A DNA stretch of 58,929 bases from Candidatus Gastranaerophilales bacterium (GCA_947588745.1 CANPYW010000011.1:1-58929), one strand, 5' to 3'; shown: positions 29,489 through 40,018, numbered from the stretch's first letter. The notes: a model not told the origin generated them from the letters alone. Made by a program: numbers and translations.

Positions 29489-29706
29489 AAAAGTTAATAA
29501 AAATATTTTGCAAATTTAGAATAAATGAAAATACAATACAAGAACAAATAAAAGAAAATAATTTGGAAACCGAAGATGTATTAACCTGTAATCATATATT
29601 TATGCCGATTGACTCCGAAAAAAAATTTTTTGCTTGTACAAAATGCGGGTATTTAACAACAAAATCGAGAATTTTGAAATCACACAAAATAAAAAAGAAC
29701 AACTGA
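29476..29706 (+). CDS. Small zinc-ribbon-like protein
   Basis: The 76-residue frame starts at an ATG inside the end of the prenyltransferase gene (13-base overlap), so it is probably translationally coupled. A basic amphipathic N-terminus (MYIIEKLIKIFCKF) is followed by Cys38-x-His40 and Cys54-x2-Cys57, a plausible zinc-binding C-H/C-C ribbon, and a lysine-rich tail. I know no function. The pairing with a membrane prenyltransferase suggests a linked but unidentified role. No good ribosome-binding site of its own is visible. Confidence 0.6.
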   Translation: MYIIEKLIKIFCKFRINENTIQEQIKENNLETEDVLTCNHIFMPIDSEKKFFACTKCGYLTTKSRILKSHKIKKNN

Positions 29707-29721
29707 CAATTGCTCTTTTTT
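29691..29721. terminator. Bidirectional terminator between the zinc-ribbon gene and purH
   Basis: Complementary arms AAAAAAGA and TCTTTTTT plus an inner CAA/TTG pairing (with one mismatch) form a hairpin flanked by A and T runs. It lies across the zinc-ribbon stop and upstream of the purH stop on the opposite strand. Confidence 0.6.
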
Positions 29722-29747
29722 AATTATCGGTTGAATTACAAACCGAA

Positions 29748-31283
29748 CTAATGTCTGAAATGCCTTATCCCGGTAGTAACCATTACAATATTATACTTAT
29801 CCGCCGTCTTAATTACATCATCATCTTTTATGCTTCCGCCGGGCTGTATAATACCGGCTATCCTGCCTTGTGCCGCAGCTTGAATATTATCGATTGCCGG
29901 GAAAAAACCGTCCGATGCCGCAACGGCATCTTTTGAACCGTCACAAGCTCTGTTAAGTGCAATTTCAAATGCATCAACTCTGCTTGTCTGACCTTGTCCA
30001 ATACCTATTGCCTTAAAATCTTTTGCAATAACTATTGCATTCGATTTTGCGTGCTTTACGATTTTCCAGGCAAAAATCATATCTTCGAGCATTTCGGCTG
30101 ATGGTTTTAATTTAGTTACAACTTTAAAATTATCTTTATCCAATTCACCTTTATCTGCTGTCTGAACCATTGTTCCAAAAGGCGTAATTCGTATTTCTTC
30201 CGATAAATAATTTTTGTATTCATTTAAAGGTGTATTTAATTTTATTACTCTTAAATTTTTCTTTTGTTTTAATAATTCAATAGCTTTAGGTGTAAAATCA
30301 ACTGCTATTATAACCTCTAAAAACATTGCAGTTAACTGCTTTGCTAAGTTTTCGTTAACAACTTGAGTAAATCCTACAATACCGCCAAATGCACTAATTG
30401 GGTCACAATCAAGAGCTTTTGCCCACGCTTCTTCTATATCTTTACCTAGTGCAACCCCGCAAGGAGTATTATGCTTAACAATTACACACGCTGAAACATC
30501 AAAAAATTCGCTCAAAATGTTTGTACAAGAACTAACATCTAAAATATTATTATAGGATAATTCTTTTCCGTTTAAAACTTCATAATCAACGGTATTTTTT
30601 GTAAAATACAAATTAGCCTTTTGGTGCGGATTTTCACCATATCTTAAACTTTTAGCTTTTTTCATATTTAATGAAAAATAATTATCCGTATCTTCTTCAA
30701 AACGATTTGACAATTCATTTAAAATTTTAGAATCAAAATCCAATGTTTTTTCAAATACTTCAAGTGCGAATTTACGCCGTAATCCTAATGAAGATACTCC
30801 GTTATGCTCGTCTAAATCAGCCAAAACTTCTTTATATTGTGAAGGCGACGAAACAGCCAAAACTCTTTTATTGTTTTTTGCTGCGGCTCTTAGCATAGCC
30901 GGCCCGCCTATGTCGATAGTATTAATTAATTCCGTATCATCTGCTTGTTTATAGACTGCTTCTTCAAACGGATAGAAATTAACAACTACTATATCAAATA
31001 AATTAATATTTGAGGATAATACATCATCATTTTCTTTTTTATTATCCGTATCCGCAAGAATACCGGCAAAAATATCGGGATATAACGTTTTAACTTTACC
31101 GTTTATAAGCTCTCTTCGTCCTGTTATTTCCGAGATTTCTTTTGCTGGAACATTATTTTGTTTTAATAAATCAAATGTTGAACCGGTTGCAACTATTTCG
31201 TAATTATACTTTTTAACTAATTCTTCCGCAAAATCAATAAGTTTATCCTTATTATATACACTTATTAATGCTCTTTTTACCAT
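29748..31283 (-). CDS. purH: Bifunctional AICAR formyltransferase/IMP cyclohydrolase
   Basis: The 511-residue enzyme catalyses the last two steps of purine synthesis. The N-terminal MGS-like cyclohydrolase domain (about 1-195) has ALISVYNKDKL, VATGSTFDLLKQN and ELINGKVKTLYPDIFAG. The C-terminal transformylase domain has LRYGENPHQKA, IVKHNTPCGVALG, DPISAFGGIVG and WKIVKHAKSNAIV with the catalytic Lys-His pair. It follows proC by 3 bases in a two-gene operon. Confidence 0.97.
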   Translation of the reverse strand: MVKRALISVYNKDKLIDFAEELVKKYNYEIVATGSTFDLLKQNNVPAKEISEITGRRELINGKVKTLYPDIFAGILADTDNKKENDDVLSSNINLFDIVVVNFYPFEEAVYKQADDTELINTIDIGGPAMLRAAAKNNKRVLAVSSPSQYKEVLADLDEHNGVSSLGLRRKFALEVFEKTLDFDSKILNELSNRFEEDTDNYFSLNMKKAKSLRYGENPHQKANLYFTKNTVDYEVLNGKELSYNNILDVSSCTNILSEFFDVSACVIVKHNTPCGVALGKDIEEAWAKALDCDPISAFGGIVGFTQVVNENLAKQLTAMFLEVIIAVDFTPKAIELLKQKKNLRVIKLNTPLNEYKNYLSEEIRITPFGTMVQTADKGELDKDNFKVVTKLKPSAEMLEDMIFAWKIVKHAKSNAIVIAKDFKAIGIGQGQTSRVDAFEIALNRACDGSKDAVAASDGFFPAIDNIQAAAQGRIAGIIQPGGSIKDDDVIKTADKYNIVMVTTGIRHFRH

Positions 31284-31286
31284 ATT

Positions 31287-32093
31287 TCACCTATTTTTAC
31301 CTAATTCACAAGCTTTTTGTTTTGTTTTTTCTATAGTTTCAAAAAGAATATCAGATATTTTATTTTCTTTTAAAATATCATTGCCGACTGCTGTACAACC
31401 GCCGGGGGTTGTGACGTTTATAATCAATTGTTCAGGAGATATACCGGAATTCAAAATCATTTTAGCTGAACCTAATGCCGTTTGAGCCGATAATTTAAGG
31501 CAGGTATCATAATCTAACCCCAATTTCTCACCGGCTTTTGCGATTTCATCTATAATATAATAGTAAAATGCAGGCCCGCTGCCAGAAACAGCTGTTATAA
31601 CATCAATATATTTTTCTTCCGTTTTTATAACTGTTCCGACACTATTCATAATATCTTCGGCGATTTTTTCGTGTTCCGGTTTTGCGTAACTGCCGGGGCA
31701 TATTGCACTCATACCTTCATTAACAAGAGCAGGCGTATTTGGCATAATTCTAATAACGGGGATATTACCGGCAATTTGCTCTATAGTTTGAATTGAAATC
31801 CCCGCCGCAATTGATAAAACTGTATGCTTAACAGTAAAATAATCTTTTACCTCAAGTAAAACATCCCTTAAAACAAAAGGTTTAACGGCAAATAAAACTA
31901 TATTTGCATTTTTTATCACTGAAATGTTATCAGTGCAGGTATCGACACCGAAAATTTTACTTAAATTAATTAATGCATCATTGTTTGTATCAGAAACAAT
32001 AATTTCATCGGAACTAAATAATTTAGAATTAATTATTCCTTTAATAATAGCCGATGCCATTTTCCCGCCGCCGATAAAACCGATTTTATACAT
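31287..32093 (-). CDS. proC: Pyrroline-5-carboxylate reductase
   Basis: This NAD(P)H-dependent enzyme makes proline. The 268 residues begin with the Rossmann motif IGFIGGGKMASAIIKG and include RIMPNTPALVNEGMSAI, AVSGSGPAFYYY and the C-terminal TTPGGCTAVG, all typical of ProC. The gene is divergent from rpmH across about 90 bases and heads the proC-purH operon. Confidence 0.96.
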   Translation of the reverse strand: MYKIGFIGGGKMASAIIKGIINSKLFSSDEIIVSDTNNDALINLSKIFGVDTCTDNISVIKNANIVLFAVKPFVLRDVLLEVKDYFTVKHTVLSIAAGISIQTIEQIAGNIPVIRIMPNTPALVNEGMSAICPGSYAKPEHEKIAEDIMNSVGTVIKTEEKYIDVITAVSGSGPAFYYYIIDEIAKAGEKLGLDYDTCLKLSAQTALGSAKMILNSGISPEQLIINVTTPGGCTAVGNDILKENKISDILFETIEKTKQKACELGKNR

Positions 32094-32182
32094 ATCTTAA
32101 CCTTTTCTACCAAATATTGACTTTAGTTTATGTCTTATATATTATAATACAATGAAAATAATTACATTCAAGGAGAAATAAA

Positions 32183-32335
32183 ATGAGACGTACTTTGGAA
32201 GGAACAAAAAGAAAAAGACAAAATGTAAGCGGTTTCCGAGCACGTATGGCTACACCCGGCGGCAGAGAAGTTATTAACAGAAGAAGAGCTAAAGGTCGTC
32301 ATCAATTAGCTATTACTGCAAAAGAAAGAGCTTAG
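32183..32335 (+). CDS. rpmH: Ribosomal protein L34
   Basis: The 50-residue frame [19 protein letters not shown] continues with [19 protein letters not shown], which is L34 almost word for word. AGGAG (32171-32175) precedes the ATG. TTGACT (32117-32122) and TATAAT (32143-32148) lie upstream, though 20 bases apart. The order rpmH-rnpA is the standard bacterial arrangement. The gene is small enough to be missed by length-limited ORF finding. Confidence 0.96.
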   Translation: MRRTLEGTKRKRQNVSGFRARMATPGGREVINRRRAKGRHQLAITAKERA

Positions 32336-32372
32336 TTTATATCGAATATCATTTCAATAAATTGTAATAAAT

Positions 32373-32399
32373 AAAGGATTGCTTTGTCAGTCCTTTTTT
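32373..32399 (+). terminator. Terminator or attenuator between rpmH and rnpA
   Basis: A 9-bp stem (AAAGGATTG with CAGTCCTTT, one G-T pair) and a 6-base loop, with a T run to 32399. It ends 10 bases before the rnpA start, so rnpA would depend on read-through or another promoter. Confidence 0.7.
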
Positions 32400-32409
32400 A
32401 AACTTAATT

Positions 32410-32763
32410 ATGCTAAATAAAAAATACAGGTTAAAAAAAAGCTCTGCGTTTAATGCAACTTACAGATTAAAAAATATTGTTTCAGATAAAAATCTTTGCA
32501 TATATTTGGGTAAAGAAAAAGATAACCCCGATATATTTACTAAGTTTGCCTTTATTGTAAGTAAAAAAATACATAAAAGGGCTGTTGTACGTAATCGTAT
32601 AAAACGACTTATGAGAGAAAGTATTAGGCTTATGTTAAAAAATAATATTAATATAAGCTTTAATAAATATCTTTCAGTAATTTGTGTTGCTAAACAATCT
32701 GCTATTGAAGCTGATTTTACACAAATAAACAGCTCTATAAAACATTTATCAGAGTTAAAATAA
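32410..32763 (+). CDS. rnpA: Ribonuclease P protein component
   Basis: This is the protein subunit of RNase P, which matures tRNA 5' ends together with its RNA. The 117 residues include KKYRLKKSSAFNATYRLKN, FAFIVSKKIHKRAVVRNRIKR with the RNR-type RNA-binding motif, and RLMRESIRLM. No Shine-Dalgarno sequence is visible before the ATG, and a hairpin with a T run lies just upstream. The usual downstream partners yidD/yidC are not here. Confidence 0.94.
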   Translation: MLNKKYRLKKSSAFNATYRLKNIVSDKNLCIYLGKEKDNPDIFTKFAFIVSKKIHKRAVVRNRIKRLMRESIRLMLKNNINISFNKYLSVICVAKQSAIEADFTQINSSIKHLSELK

Positions 32764-32821
32764 AATTTTTTATACTCATTTCTTATACTTATTTTATATA
32801 CTCAATAAATACTTTTGTAAC

Positions 32822-32869
32822 GAATTGTTAACAAAAAATAGCATAAATAGCATGAATTGTTAACAAAAA
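32822..32869. promoter_or_regulatory. Twin palindromic operator-like sites upstream of the coiled-coil gene
   Basis: The 16-base sequence GAATTGTTAACAAAAA occurs at 32822-32837 and again at 32854-32869. Each contains the perfect palindrome TTGTTAACAA, and the copies lie 32 bases apart, about three helical turns. TATATA at 32875-32880 could be a -10 box, placing the second copy over the promoter. This suggests binding of a dimeric regulator, which is inference. Confidence 0.5.
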
Positions 32870-32911
32870 TTCTTTATATAGGTAAGAGGAAAATAACAGA
32901 GGGACAAAGAG

Positions 32912-33355
32912 ATGGGTTACGCATTATTTGCACAAAGAAAACTTGTTTTGGATGGCGAACTGAATAATGCACAATTACAGCAAACACAAAGGTCTAATGA
33001 ACAATATGCATTAGCTACTCAAACATTGAGTTTGCAACAGCAATTAACCAGTATGAACGCTTCTCAATCAGGCGAACTTTCTGCATTATATGAAGATTTG
33101 GCAAGTGCAAGCGGAACGGAAGCCCGAGATAAAATAAACAGCGAAATAAAATCAAGAGAAGAAGCGTATCAACAAGAAATAGACAGTATAAACCGCAGTA
33201 TATATGAAGTATCAGTTAAAGAAAACGCTATAGAAATGGAAGTTAAACGACTTGATACTATGGTTACCGCATTACAAAAACAACTGGAAGCTGTAGAACA
33301 AGCAGAAGGTGCGGCAGTAGACAGAGCAACTCCAAAATTCGGCGGTGTAGGCTAA
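32912..33355 (+). CDS. Small coiled-coil protein of unknown function
   Basis: The 147-residue protein is almost entirely predicted coiled coil: Gln/Ser/Leu-rich in the first half (NNAQLQQTQRSNEQYALATQ) and Glu/Lys/Ile-rich in the second (EVSVKENAIEMEVKRLD). A hydrophobic N-terminal cap MGYALFAQRKLVL precedes it and a Gly-rich tail PKFGGVG ends it. No cysteine, signal peptide or membrane segment is present. The small helical-hairpin form recalls cell-surface or secretion-apparatus helical proteins, but I cannot assign a family. AGAGG lies before the ATG. The gene has its own operator-like region and terminator. Confidence 0.7.
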   Translation: MGYALFAQRKLVLDGELNNAQLQQTQRSNEQYALATQTLSLQQQLTSMNASQSGELSALYEDLASASGTEARDKINSEIKSREEAYQQEIDSINRSIYEVSVKENAIEMEVKRLDTMVTALQKQLEAVEQAEGAAVDRATPKFGGVG

Positions 33356-33374
33356 TAAAAGTTATTATAATAAC

Positions 33375-33401
33375 AAAGCGAGAACAAACTGTTCTCGCTT
33401 T
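33375..33401. terminator. Bidirectional terminator between the coiled-coil gene and pgi
   Basis: A 12-bp stem AAAGCGAGAACA/TGTTCTCGCTTT (33375-33386 with 33390-33401) with a T run on the plus strand lies 20 bases after the coiled-coil gene and before the convergent pgi stop. Confidence 0.9.
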
Positions 33402-33420
33402 TTGTATTAAAAAGTTTAAA

Positions 33421-34659
33421 TTATTCAGCCATTGCTTTTCTTACTTCTTTTTTATAGATTTCAACATTAGGTTGTAATACTTCAGGGAATGCAGTTTCAG
33501 CTTCTGAATCAAAATCGCCCGAAATTTGTCTTAAAATAATACCCGTAAATAAAGTTTCAAAATGTTTAAATTCTATAAATTTAGCAAGTGTTGTCAATGA
33601 TAAATCTTTTAGTTCAACTACAGAAACAGGGTGCATATTAGAATATGCATTAACAACACCTGTTACAACAGCTTTTGTAACTTTATCGCAAGGCGTAACA
33701 TATACAAATGTGAAAAAAGAGTCCTTATTAGCACTGTCTAAATCAGCTTCGGCATTGTAATGTAAATATCCGGGGCCGACATTTGTATCTGTCGAAATTT
33801 TAGCTTTTAATGATTCATTTTTTAACTGTTTTTCCCACAAAGTCGTACCTTGAAAAGCATCACCAAAATACTCAACAAAATGTTTCGTTTTACCGTCTAT
33901 TCTTGATTTTACATTAAATACAGCTTGTTGAAGTGCAATATTATTATTAATTTCATCATTTAAAAATTCATTTTGAGCAGATAAAGAAGCATTTAACATT
34001 GCAATTACTTCTTCTTTCGGGACACCTACGAAAGCTAAAGTAAATAGCGTAGCATCATCAAAGATAGAAAATCTTCCGCCAACATCGTCGTGTACACAAC
34101 CCGATAACTTAATTTCTCCGGCATTAACTAATCTTCTTAAATTGCTTTTATCAGCAGAAACATCAGTCATAGCAATAAATCTGTCAGATACATCATCTTT
34201 TTCCAAATATTCCTGCATAACTTTTTTTGCATTTTCATAAGCAACAGTTGTTTCTATAGTGCCGCCGGATTTTGATACAACTAAAAACTGAGTTTTTGCC
34301 AAATCCAACTTATTAATAAATCTGTTAAAACTTTCAGTATCAACAGAAGAATAGAAATGAACATTTTCATCTTTACCAATCATCTTAACCAATGATTCGG
34401 TTGTATGTCTTGAACCGCCGATACCGAGTATTGCCAAATCGGTAAATTTGTTATCTTTGGCTTTTTCCGCCATTTCATAAATAGAATCAATATTCTTAAT
34501 TTGTGAATTTTGAAGCACATTAATCCAGTTCAAGAACTGACCTTTTCTGCCTGCTTTTTCTTTAATAACATTAACTGCAATTATTGCATTCTTTTCATAT
34601 CTTGAAAAATCAGTTTTATCCAATTTTAAAGTAATATCAGAAATCATAGTTTCAGTCAT
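33421..34659 (-). CDS. pgi: Glucose-6-phosphate isomerase
   Basis: This enzyme interconverts glucose 6-phosphate and fructose 6-phosphate. The 412 residues carry the two SIS domains: LAILGIGGSRHTTESLV and LVVSKSGGTIETTVAYE (sugar-phosphate site), then DVGGRFSIFDDATLF, with the catalytic-region GGR, and FGDAFQGTTLWEKQL. STDTNVGPGYLHYN replaces the more common late-domain wording. It is shorter than the typical 445-550 residues, resembling compact bacterial forms. With pfp in this window it defines the upper glycolytic steps. Confidence 0.9.
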   Translation of the reverse strand: MTETMISDITLKLDKTDFSRYEKNAIIAVNVIKEKAGRKGQFLNWINVLQNSQIKNIDSIYEMAEKAKDNKFTDLAILGIGGSRHTTESLVKMIGKDENVHFYSSVDTESFNRFINKLDLAKTQFLVVSKSGGTIETTVAYENAKKVMQEYLEKDDVSDRFIAMTDVSADKSNLRRLVNAGEIKLSGCVHDDVGGRFSIFDDATLFTLAFVGVPKEEVIAMLNASLSAQNEFLNDEINNNIALQQAVFNVKSRIDGKTKHFVEYFGDAFQGTTLWEKQLKNESLKAKISTDTNVGPGYLHYNAEADLDSANKDSFFTFVYVTPCDKVTKAVVTGVVNAYSNMHPVSVVELKDLSLTTLAKFIEFKHFETLFTGIILRQISGDFDSEAETAFPEVLQPNVEIYKKEVRKAMAE

Positions 34660-34726
34660 AATTATGTCCCCTATTCAATATATACATTTAAAATTATTAT
34701 ATGAACAGAGAATATTTGCAAATAAA

Positions 34727-36295
34727 TTATTTATAATCAAATCTGGATTTACCTATTTTAATAATAACAAACTCACCAACATCTCTAATTGAACCATTTT
34801 GAGGATAAATTCCCATGTTCGGGACATTTTGTTTGAATATATCAAGAAAATATTCTTCAGAATGTGGTTCAGGATAAGACCATTCAAGCCAGCAGTTTAC
34901 TTTATGCCCCAATAAATTCATAAATTCAACGCCGGCACAATTGTATATCTCCCCTTTAATAGAATTATATCTATCCCAATTGAATATTGATAAATTTATT
35001 TCATCTGCAATATTGTTATATTTGTATGGAAGGTCGTAATCTTCTTTTATACCGACAAATGCGATCGGCTTTTCATATAAATCCAATTTTTTCAAATCAT
35101 AAACTATTGAATTTGCGAAAAATTTATCATTATCATTTTTTAAATTTTCAGTGAAAAAAATTTGATTCATTTCTTTTGCTTGATGAAAAACTACATAAAA
35201 ACACAAAAATATGAATATTTTACTTAATAAGTAATTTTCTTTTAAAAGCCTGTACAAAATAGAAAATGTTAATCCGCAAACAAATCCGTATGAAATAAAT
35301 GTCCTGTATGGCATTATGTAAAAACCGGTCAATAAAAAGAATGTAAGCGGAGTTAAAATAATTATTATATTTGTAAGAAAAATAATTACATTTTTATTTT
35401 TTATTGAATAATAAATACCAATTAAAGTTAATATGCTGCAAGAAAAGAGTACCATTTTACATCCAAAATTGTTTTGCAAGTTGGATATATACCTTTCGAT
35501 AAAATATTTAATATTTGTTATTAAAGAACTAAAAAACTCAGAGAAGCCTGAAAAATCGTAATATAAATATTTACCGACTCTATTGATGACTACTTTGGGT
35601 ATACAAGAAATAACCGCAGAAAATATAATTTCATATATTAAAAGTGATAAGATACAAAATGCTATAACATAAAGTAATTTTTTTAAAGATGATTTTATAT
35701 TTTTAGTTTCATAATTTTCAAACACAGATTTATAGAATATTACAAATGAAGTTACAATAACAAAATAAAAAATTCCTGTTTCATACATTGATATTGAAAA
35801 TATGAGAAGAAGTAATATATACAAAAGATAAATCTTCTTTTTATCTTCCAAAAAATATTTTAAAAATAGGTATGAAGCAAAGCAACACAGCAAGTATGAT
35901 AAAGTGATATCTATAGAACTTATTAGAAAAATCACATTAAAGGCAATAAAAGGAAAAGAAATCGCAATTATGGAAAAGATTAATGATTGTGGTTTCGAAA
36001 ATTCTTTTGTGTACTTATTTAAAATGAAAACCGTAAGTAATACAGATAAAATCATACAAGCCAGACATATAACATCATTTGCTACAGGATTAAAATCATA
36101 CGAGAATAAAAAATTTATAATAAATTTTCCTAAACGATTTTCATTTAGATATGTTATCCCTCTTGAATAAATATACATATACTCATCATCAATTCCTATT
36201 ACCGGATTTGCGAGAAAGTATATAAAGCATACAAAAATCGTTAATAAAAAAAGGAACCAAAAGTAATCAAATTTTTTGAATAAATCTTTAAACAT
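34727..36295 (-). CDS. Polytopic membrane glycosyltransferase, GtrII-like
   Basis: The 522-residue protein has about ten to eleven hydrophobic segments and a short C-terminal soluble part. Early IGIDDEYMYIYSRG and FNPVANDVICL resemble the glucosyltransferase GtrII family (PF14264), whose members add sugars to O-antigen or other surface glycans outside the membrane. The first loop's acidic pair is consistent with the GT-C fold metal site. The start at 36295 follows TTAGG by six bases and is preferred over the frame's first ATG, six codons earlier. The gene stands alone between pgi and the glucanotransferase. Family assignment is moderate. Confidence 0.65.
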   Translation of the reverse strand: MFKDLFKKFDYFWFLFLLTIFVCFIYFLANPVIGIDDEYMYIYSRGITYLNENRLGKFIINFLFSYDFNPVANDVICLACMILSVLLTVFILNKYTKEFSKPQSLIFSIIAISFPFIAFNVIFLISSIDITLSYLLCCFASYLFLKYFLEDKKKIYLLYILLLLIFSISMYETGIFYFVIVTSFVIFYKSVFENYETKNIKSSLKKLLYVIAFCILSLLIYEIIFSAVISCIPKVVINRVGKYLYYDFSGFSEFFSSLITNIKYFIERYISNLQNNFGCKMVLFSCSILTLIGIYYSIKNKNVIIFLTNIIIILTPLTFFLLTGFYIMPYRTFISYGFVCGLTFSILYRLLKENYLLSKIFIFLCFYVVFHQAKEMNQIFFTENLKNDNDKFFANSIVYDLKKLDLYEKPIAFVGIKEDYDLPYKYNNIADEINLSIFNWDRYNSIKGEIYNCAGVEFMNLLGHKVNCWLEWSYPEPHSEEYFLDIFKQNVPNMGIYPQNGSIRDVGEFVIIKIGKSRFDYK

Positions 36296-36338
36296 AACAA
36301 ACCTAATCTGCAATTATTAAGCTAACAGATATAAAAAA

Positions 36339-38309
36339 TCATGTCAAATATTCAAATTTTGTTTTTAATTCACCTTTTTTATCAGCAATATCCGCTTCAT
36401 GTTTTGTCATAGGGCCTGCGGTTCTCAAAATTTCGGCTGCTTCATTACATTTTTTAATGAGCTTTTTATTATCAATTTCCCGCATAATCAGTGCATTTGA
36501 AAGTGCTTTAGGAAAATTCAACCCGTATCCTTTTGATAATTGAGAGAAATAAAAACGCTCAAAATCGCTCGGTATGCGAACACTCCAATTATCCTTATCA
36601 ACTTTACCTGAAATATTTATTCTTTCAGACATTCCAAACATATCGGGAAGTGTAAAAAACTGCTTCGGAGATGTAAATATTTCGGCAAATTTTGCATTTC
36701 GAAAGTTTTCACACTGTTTTGCTTGGTCATCGGAATTCACATATTCGGGTGCTTTATACTCCAAATTTTGTTTATTAAACCCATAATCCCGTTCCATCTG
36801 AGTTAAATGCAGCTCTCGTTTATATTTATCTTTTGAGAGATTAACAAGAGAATCATTATCGTGACAACCCGTACCTATATAAAATTTATCCGGTTTATAT
36901 CCGTTTTGAATAAATTTAGCGGGTGTTTCGTCATATTCAGCATAAGAAGTGGTATATAAATGAGGGTACTTGTTTTTTGTCAGTGTTCTGCTTTTGTCGG
37001 CAGACATACCGACAAGCTCTAGCATAATGTTTTCGGGGTTTTCTTCATCAAATTTATCACCGTATACATTTTTTGCAGCAGCATTCATTATATTAAAAAT
37101 TGTCATGTTTATTTCGGGCAGCGTAATTTGTTTATATTGACCGTCCTTTTTCTCATATACGAAAGGAGCTACAAACTGCCATGCCGCATCCATTCTGATA
37201 CCGTCATAGCGTTTAAAAAAAGTTGTATATTTATCATAGAGGAATTTCCCCGTTTCGCCTAATTTAGTTATATCCTTTGAGTTATTACATTCGCCTAATT
37301 TTGTGTAATCAAGTGCCGCTAAATTCCAGGTTTGTATGCCGTTTGTATCCGAGCAGGCAGGATCGGGGCCGCCATAAAATACATTTTCCTTAAAACAATC
37401 TCTGTTTGCCCACAATTCACTGTCGGAAAAACCTAAAAGACAATCTCCATACAGTTTTATATTCTGTGAATTCAGATATTCTCTTGAATTTTTTTGCTGC
37501 TTATATGCAATAAACTGCTTAAAATTTTCATAATCTATTTGCGTTTTATTTTCATTAATCAGCTCATTAATTCGTGCTAAACGTTTTTCATCGGGAATAT
37601 TTTTTGAAAATAAATGAGCATCCTCGTAAGGCCAGTCATAAAAATTTGAACAGTTATGTTTTGATTTCAAAACTTCAAACAAAGACTCTTTAATAAGCCA
37701 ATTTTTATTTTCTTTTTTAAAATTTATAAATTCTTTGTTTAATTTTAGAGCGTCTTTGTCGGAATTTTTAATTTTATAATAAAAATTATGATAAGCCGAC
37801 TTTAGTACTTGTTCATAAACTCCGTTGTCGGTATTATTGCCCAAAACGTACATATAATCCGTTTTATACTCTCTTGTATGTTTATCGGAGGGATATTTTT
37901 TATCGATATCGGTAATTGTTTCGGTAGAAATCAAAGAAGCGAATTGAGGTTTTGTAAGAAAGATTAAATCAATGATGTGCGTACCGAATGCAAAATTTGT
38001 ACCCGAATATGGAGAAGTGTTTCCCGAACTTATTTTTCCCTGCGGCTGAAGCTGAATAGAGGTAATTCCCGTCATATCGGACAAGAATTTTGAAAAATTA
38101 CGCATATTTTCCGACCAGGTAGAACCGATAGCAGTATTTTTACCCGTTTGAGAGGGAACATTAAAATCAAAAATTACGGCAGTCGTATCTCTAATATCCA
38201 ATGCTTTTTTCGCATCGGCAATCAAAGAGTTATAGGCTTTTTGCTCATTTGACGAAAAAGCCCTGCCGAAATTAAGCTGTTTATTACTTTGCTGAATTTT
38301 AGTTATCAA
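36339..38309 (-). CDS. Divergent GH77 4-alpha-glucanotransferase, TTG start
   Basis: The 656-residue protein would transfer segments of alpha-1,4-glucans, as MalQ/amylomaltase does. All three GH77 catalytic acids seem present: the nucleophile Asp in YDGIRMDAAW, the acid/base Glu in IMLELVGMSADKSR, and the transition-state Asp in GTGCHDNDSL. Also GH77-like are KLYGDCLLGFSDSELWANRDCF and FYGGPDPACSDTNGIQTWN. Overall wording is far from MalQ. I start at TTG (38309), preceded by GGAGG at ideal spacing. The upstream ATG frame would run into the divergent nadB promoter and adds 53 hydrophobic, unlikely residues. With the glycogen synthase at 2.5 kb it suggests alpha-glucan metabolism. Confidence 0.8.
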   Translation of the reverse strand: MITKIQQSNKQLNFGRAFSSNEQKAYNSLIADAKKALDIRDTTAVIFDFNVPSQTGKNTAIGSTWSENMRNFSKFLSDMTGITSIQLQPQGKISSGNTSPYSGTNFAFGTHIIDLIFLTKPQFASLISTETITDIDKKYPSDKHTREYKTDYMYVLGNNTDNGVYEQVLKSAYHNFYYKIKNSDKDALKLNKEFINFKKENKNWLIKESLFEVLKSKHNCSNFYDWPYEDAHLFSKNIPDEKRLARINELINENKTQIDYENFKQFIAYKQQKNSREYLNSQNIKLYGDCLLGFSDSELWANRDCFKENVFYGGPDPACSDTNGIQTWNLAALDYTKLGECNNSKDITKLGETGKFLYDKYTTFFKRYDGIRMDAAWQFVAPFVYEKKDGQYKQITLPEINMTIFNIMNAAAKNVYGDKFDEENPENIMLELVGMSADKSRTLTKNKYPHLYTTSYAEYDETPAKFIQNGYKPDKFYIGTGCHDNDSLVNLSKDKYKRELHLTQMERDYGFNKQNLEYKAPEYVNSDDQAKQCENFRNAKFAEIFTSPKQFFTLPDMFGMSERINISGKVDKDNWSVRIPSDFERFYFSQLSKGYGLNFPKALSNALIMREIDNKKLIKKCNEAAEILRTAGPMTKHEADIADKKGELKTKFEYLT

Positions 38310-38355
38310 TTTTACCTCCGGATATATAAAATTTGTAAATAAAAAATTTGTTAAG

Positions 38356-38387
38356 AAAAAAAAATTTTTTTTGCAATACAATATAAT
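38356..38387 (+). promoter_or_regulatory. nadB: A-tract/T-tract and -10 box upstream of nadB
   Basis: Nine A followed by eight T (38356-38372), then TATAAT (38382-38387), 18 bases ahead of the nadB ATG. The rigid A-tract lies where a -35 box would be expected; no TTGACA-like sequence is evident. Function as an UP-type element is an inference. Confidence 0.45.
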
Positions 38388-38404
38388 AAAACAAGGACAA
38401 AAAA

Positions 38405-40015
<1,611 letters not shown>

Positions 40016-40018
40016 ATT

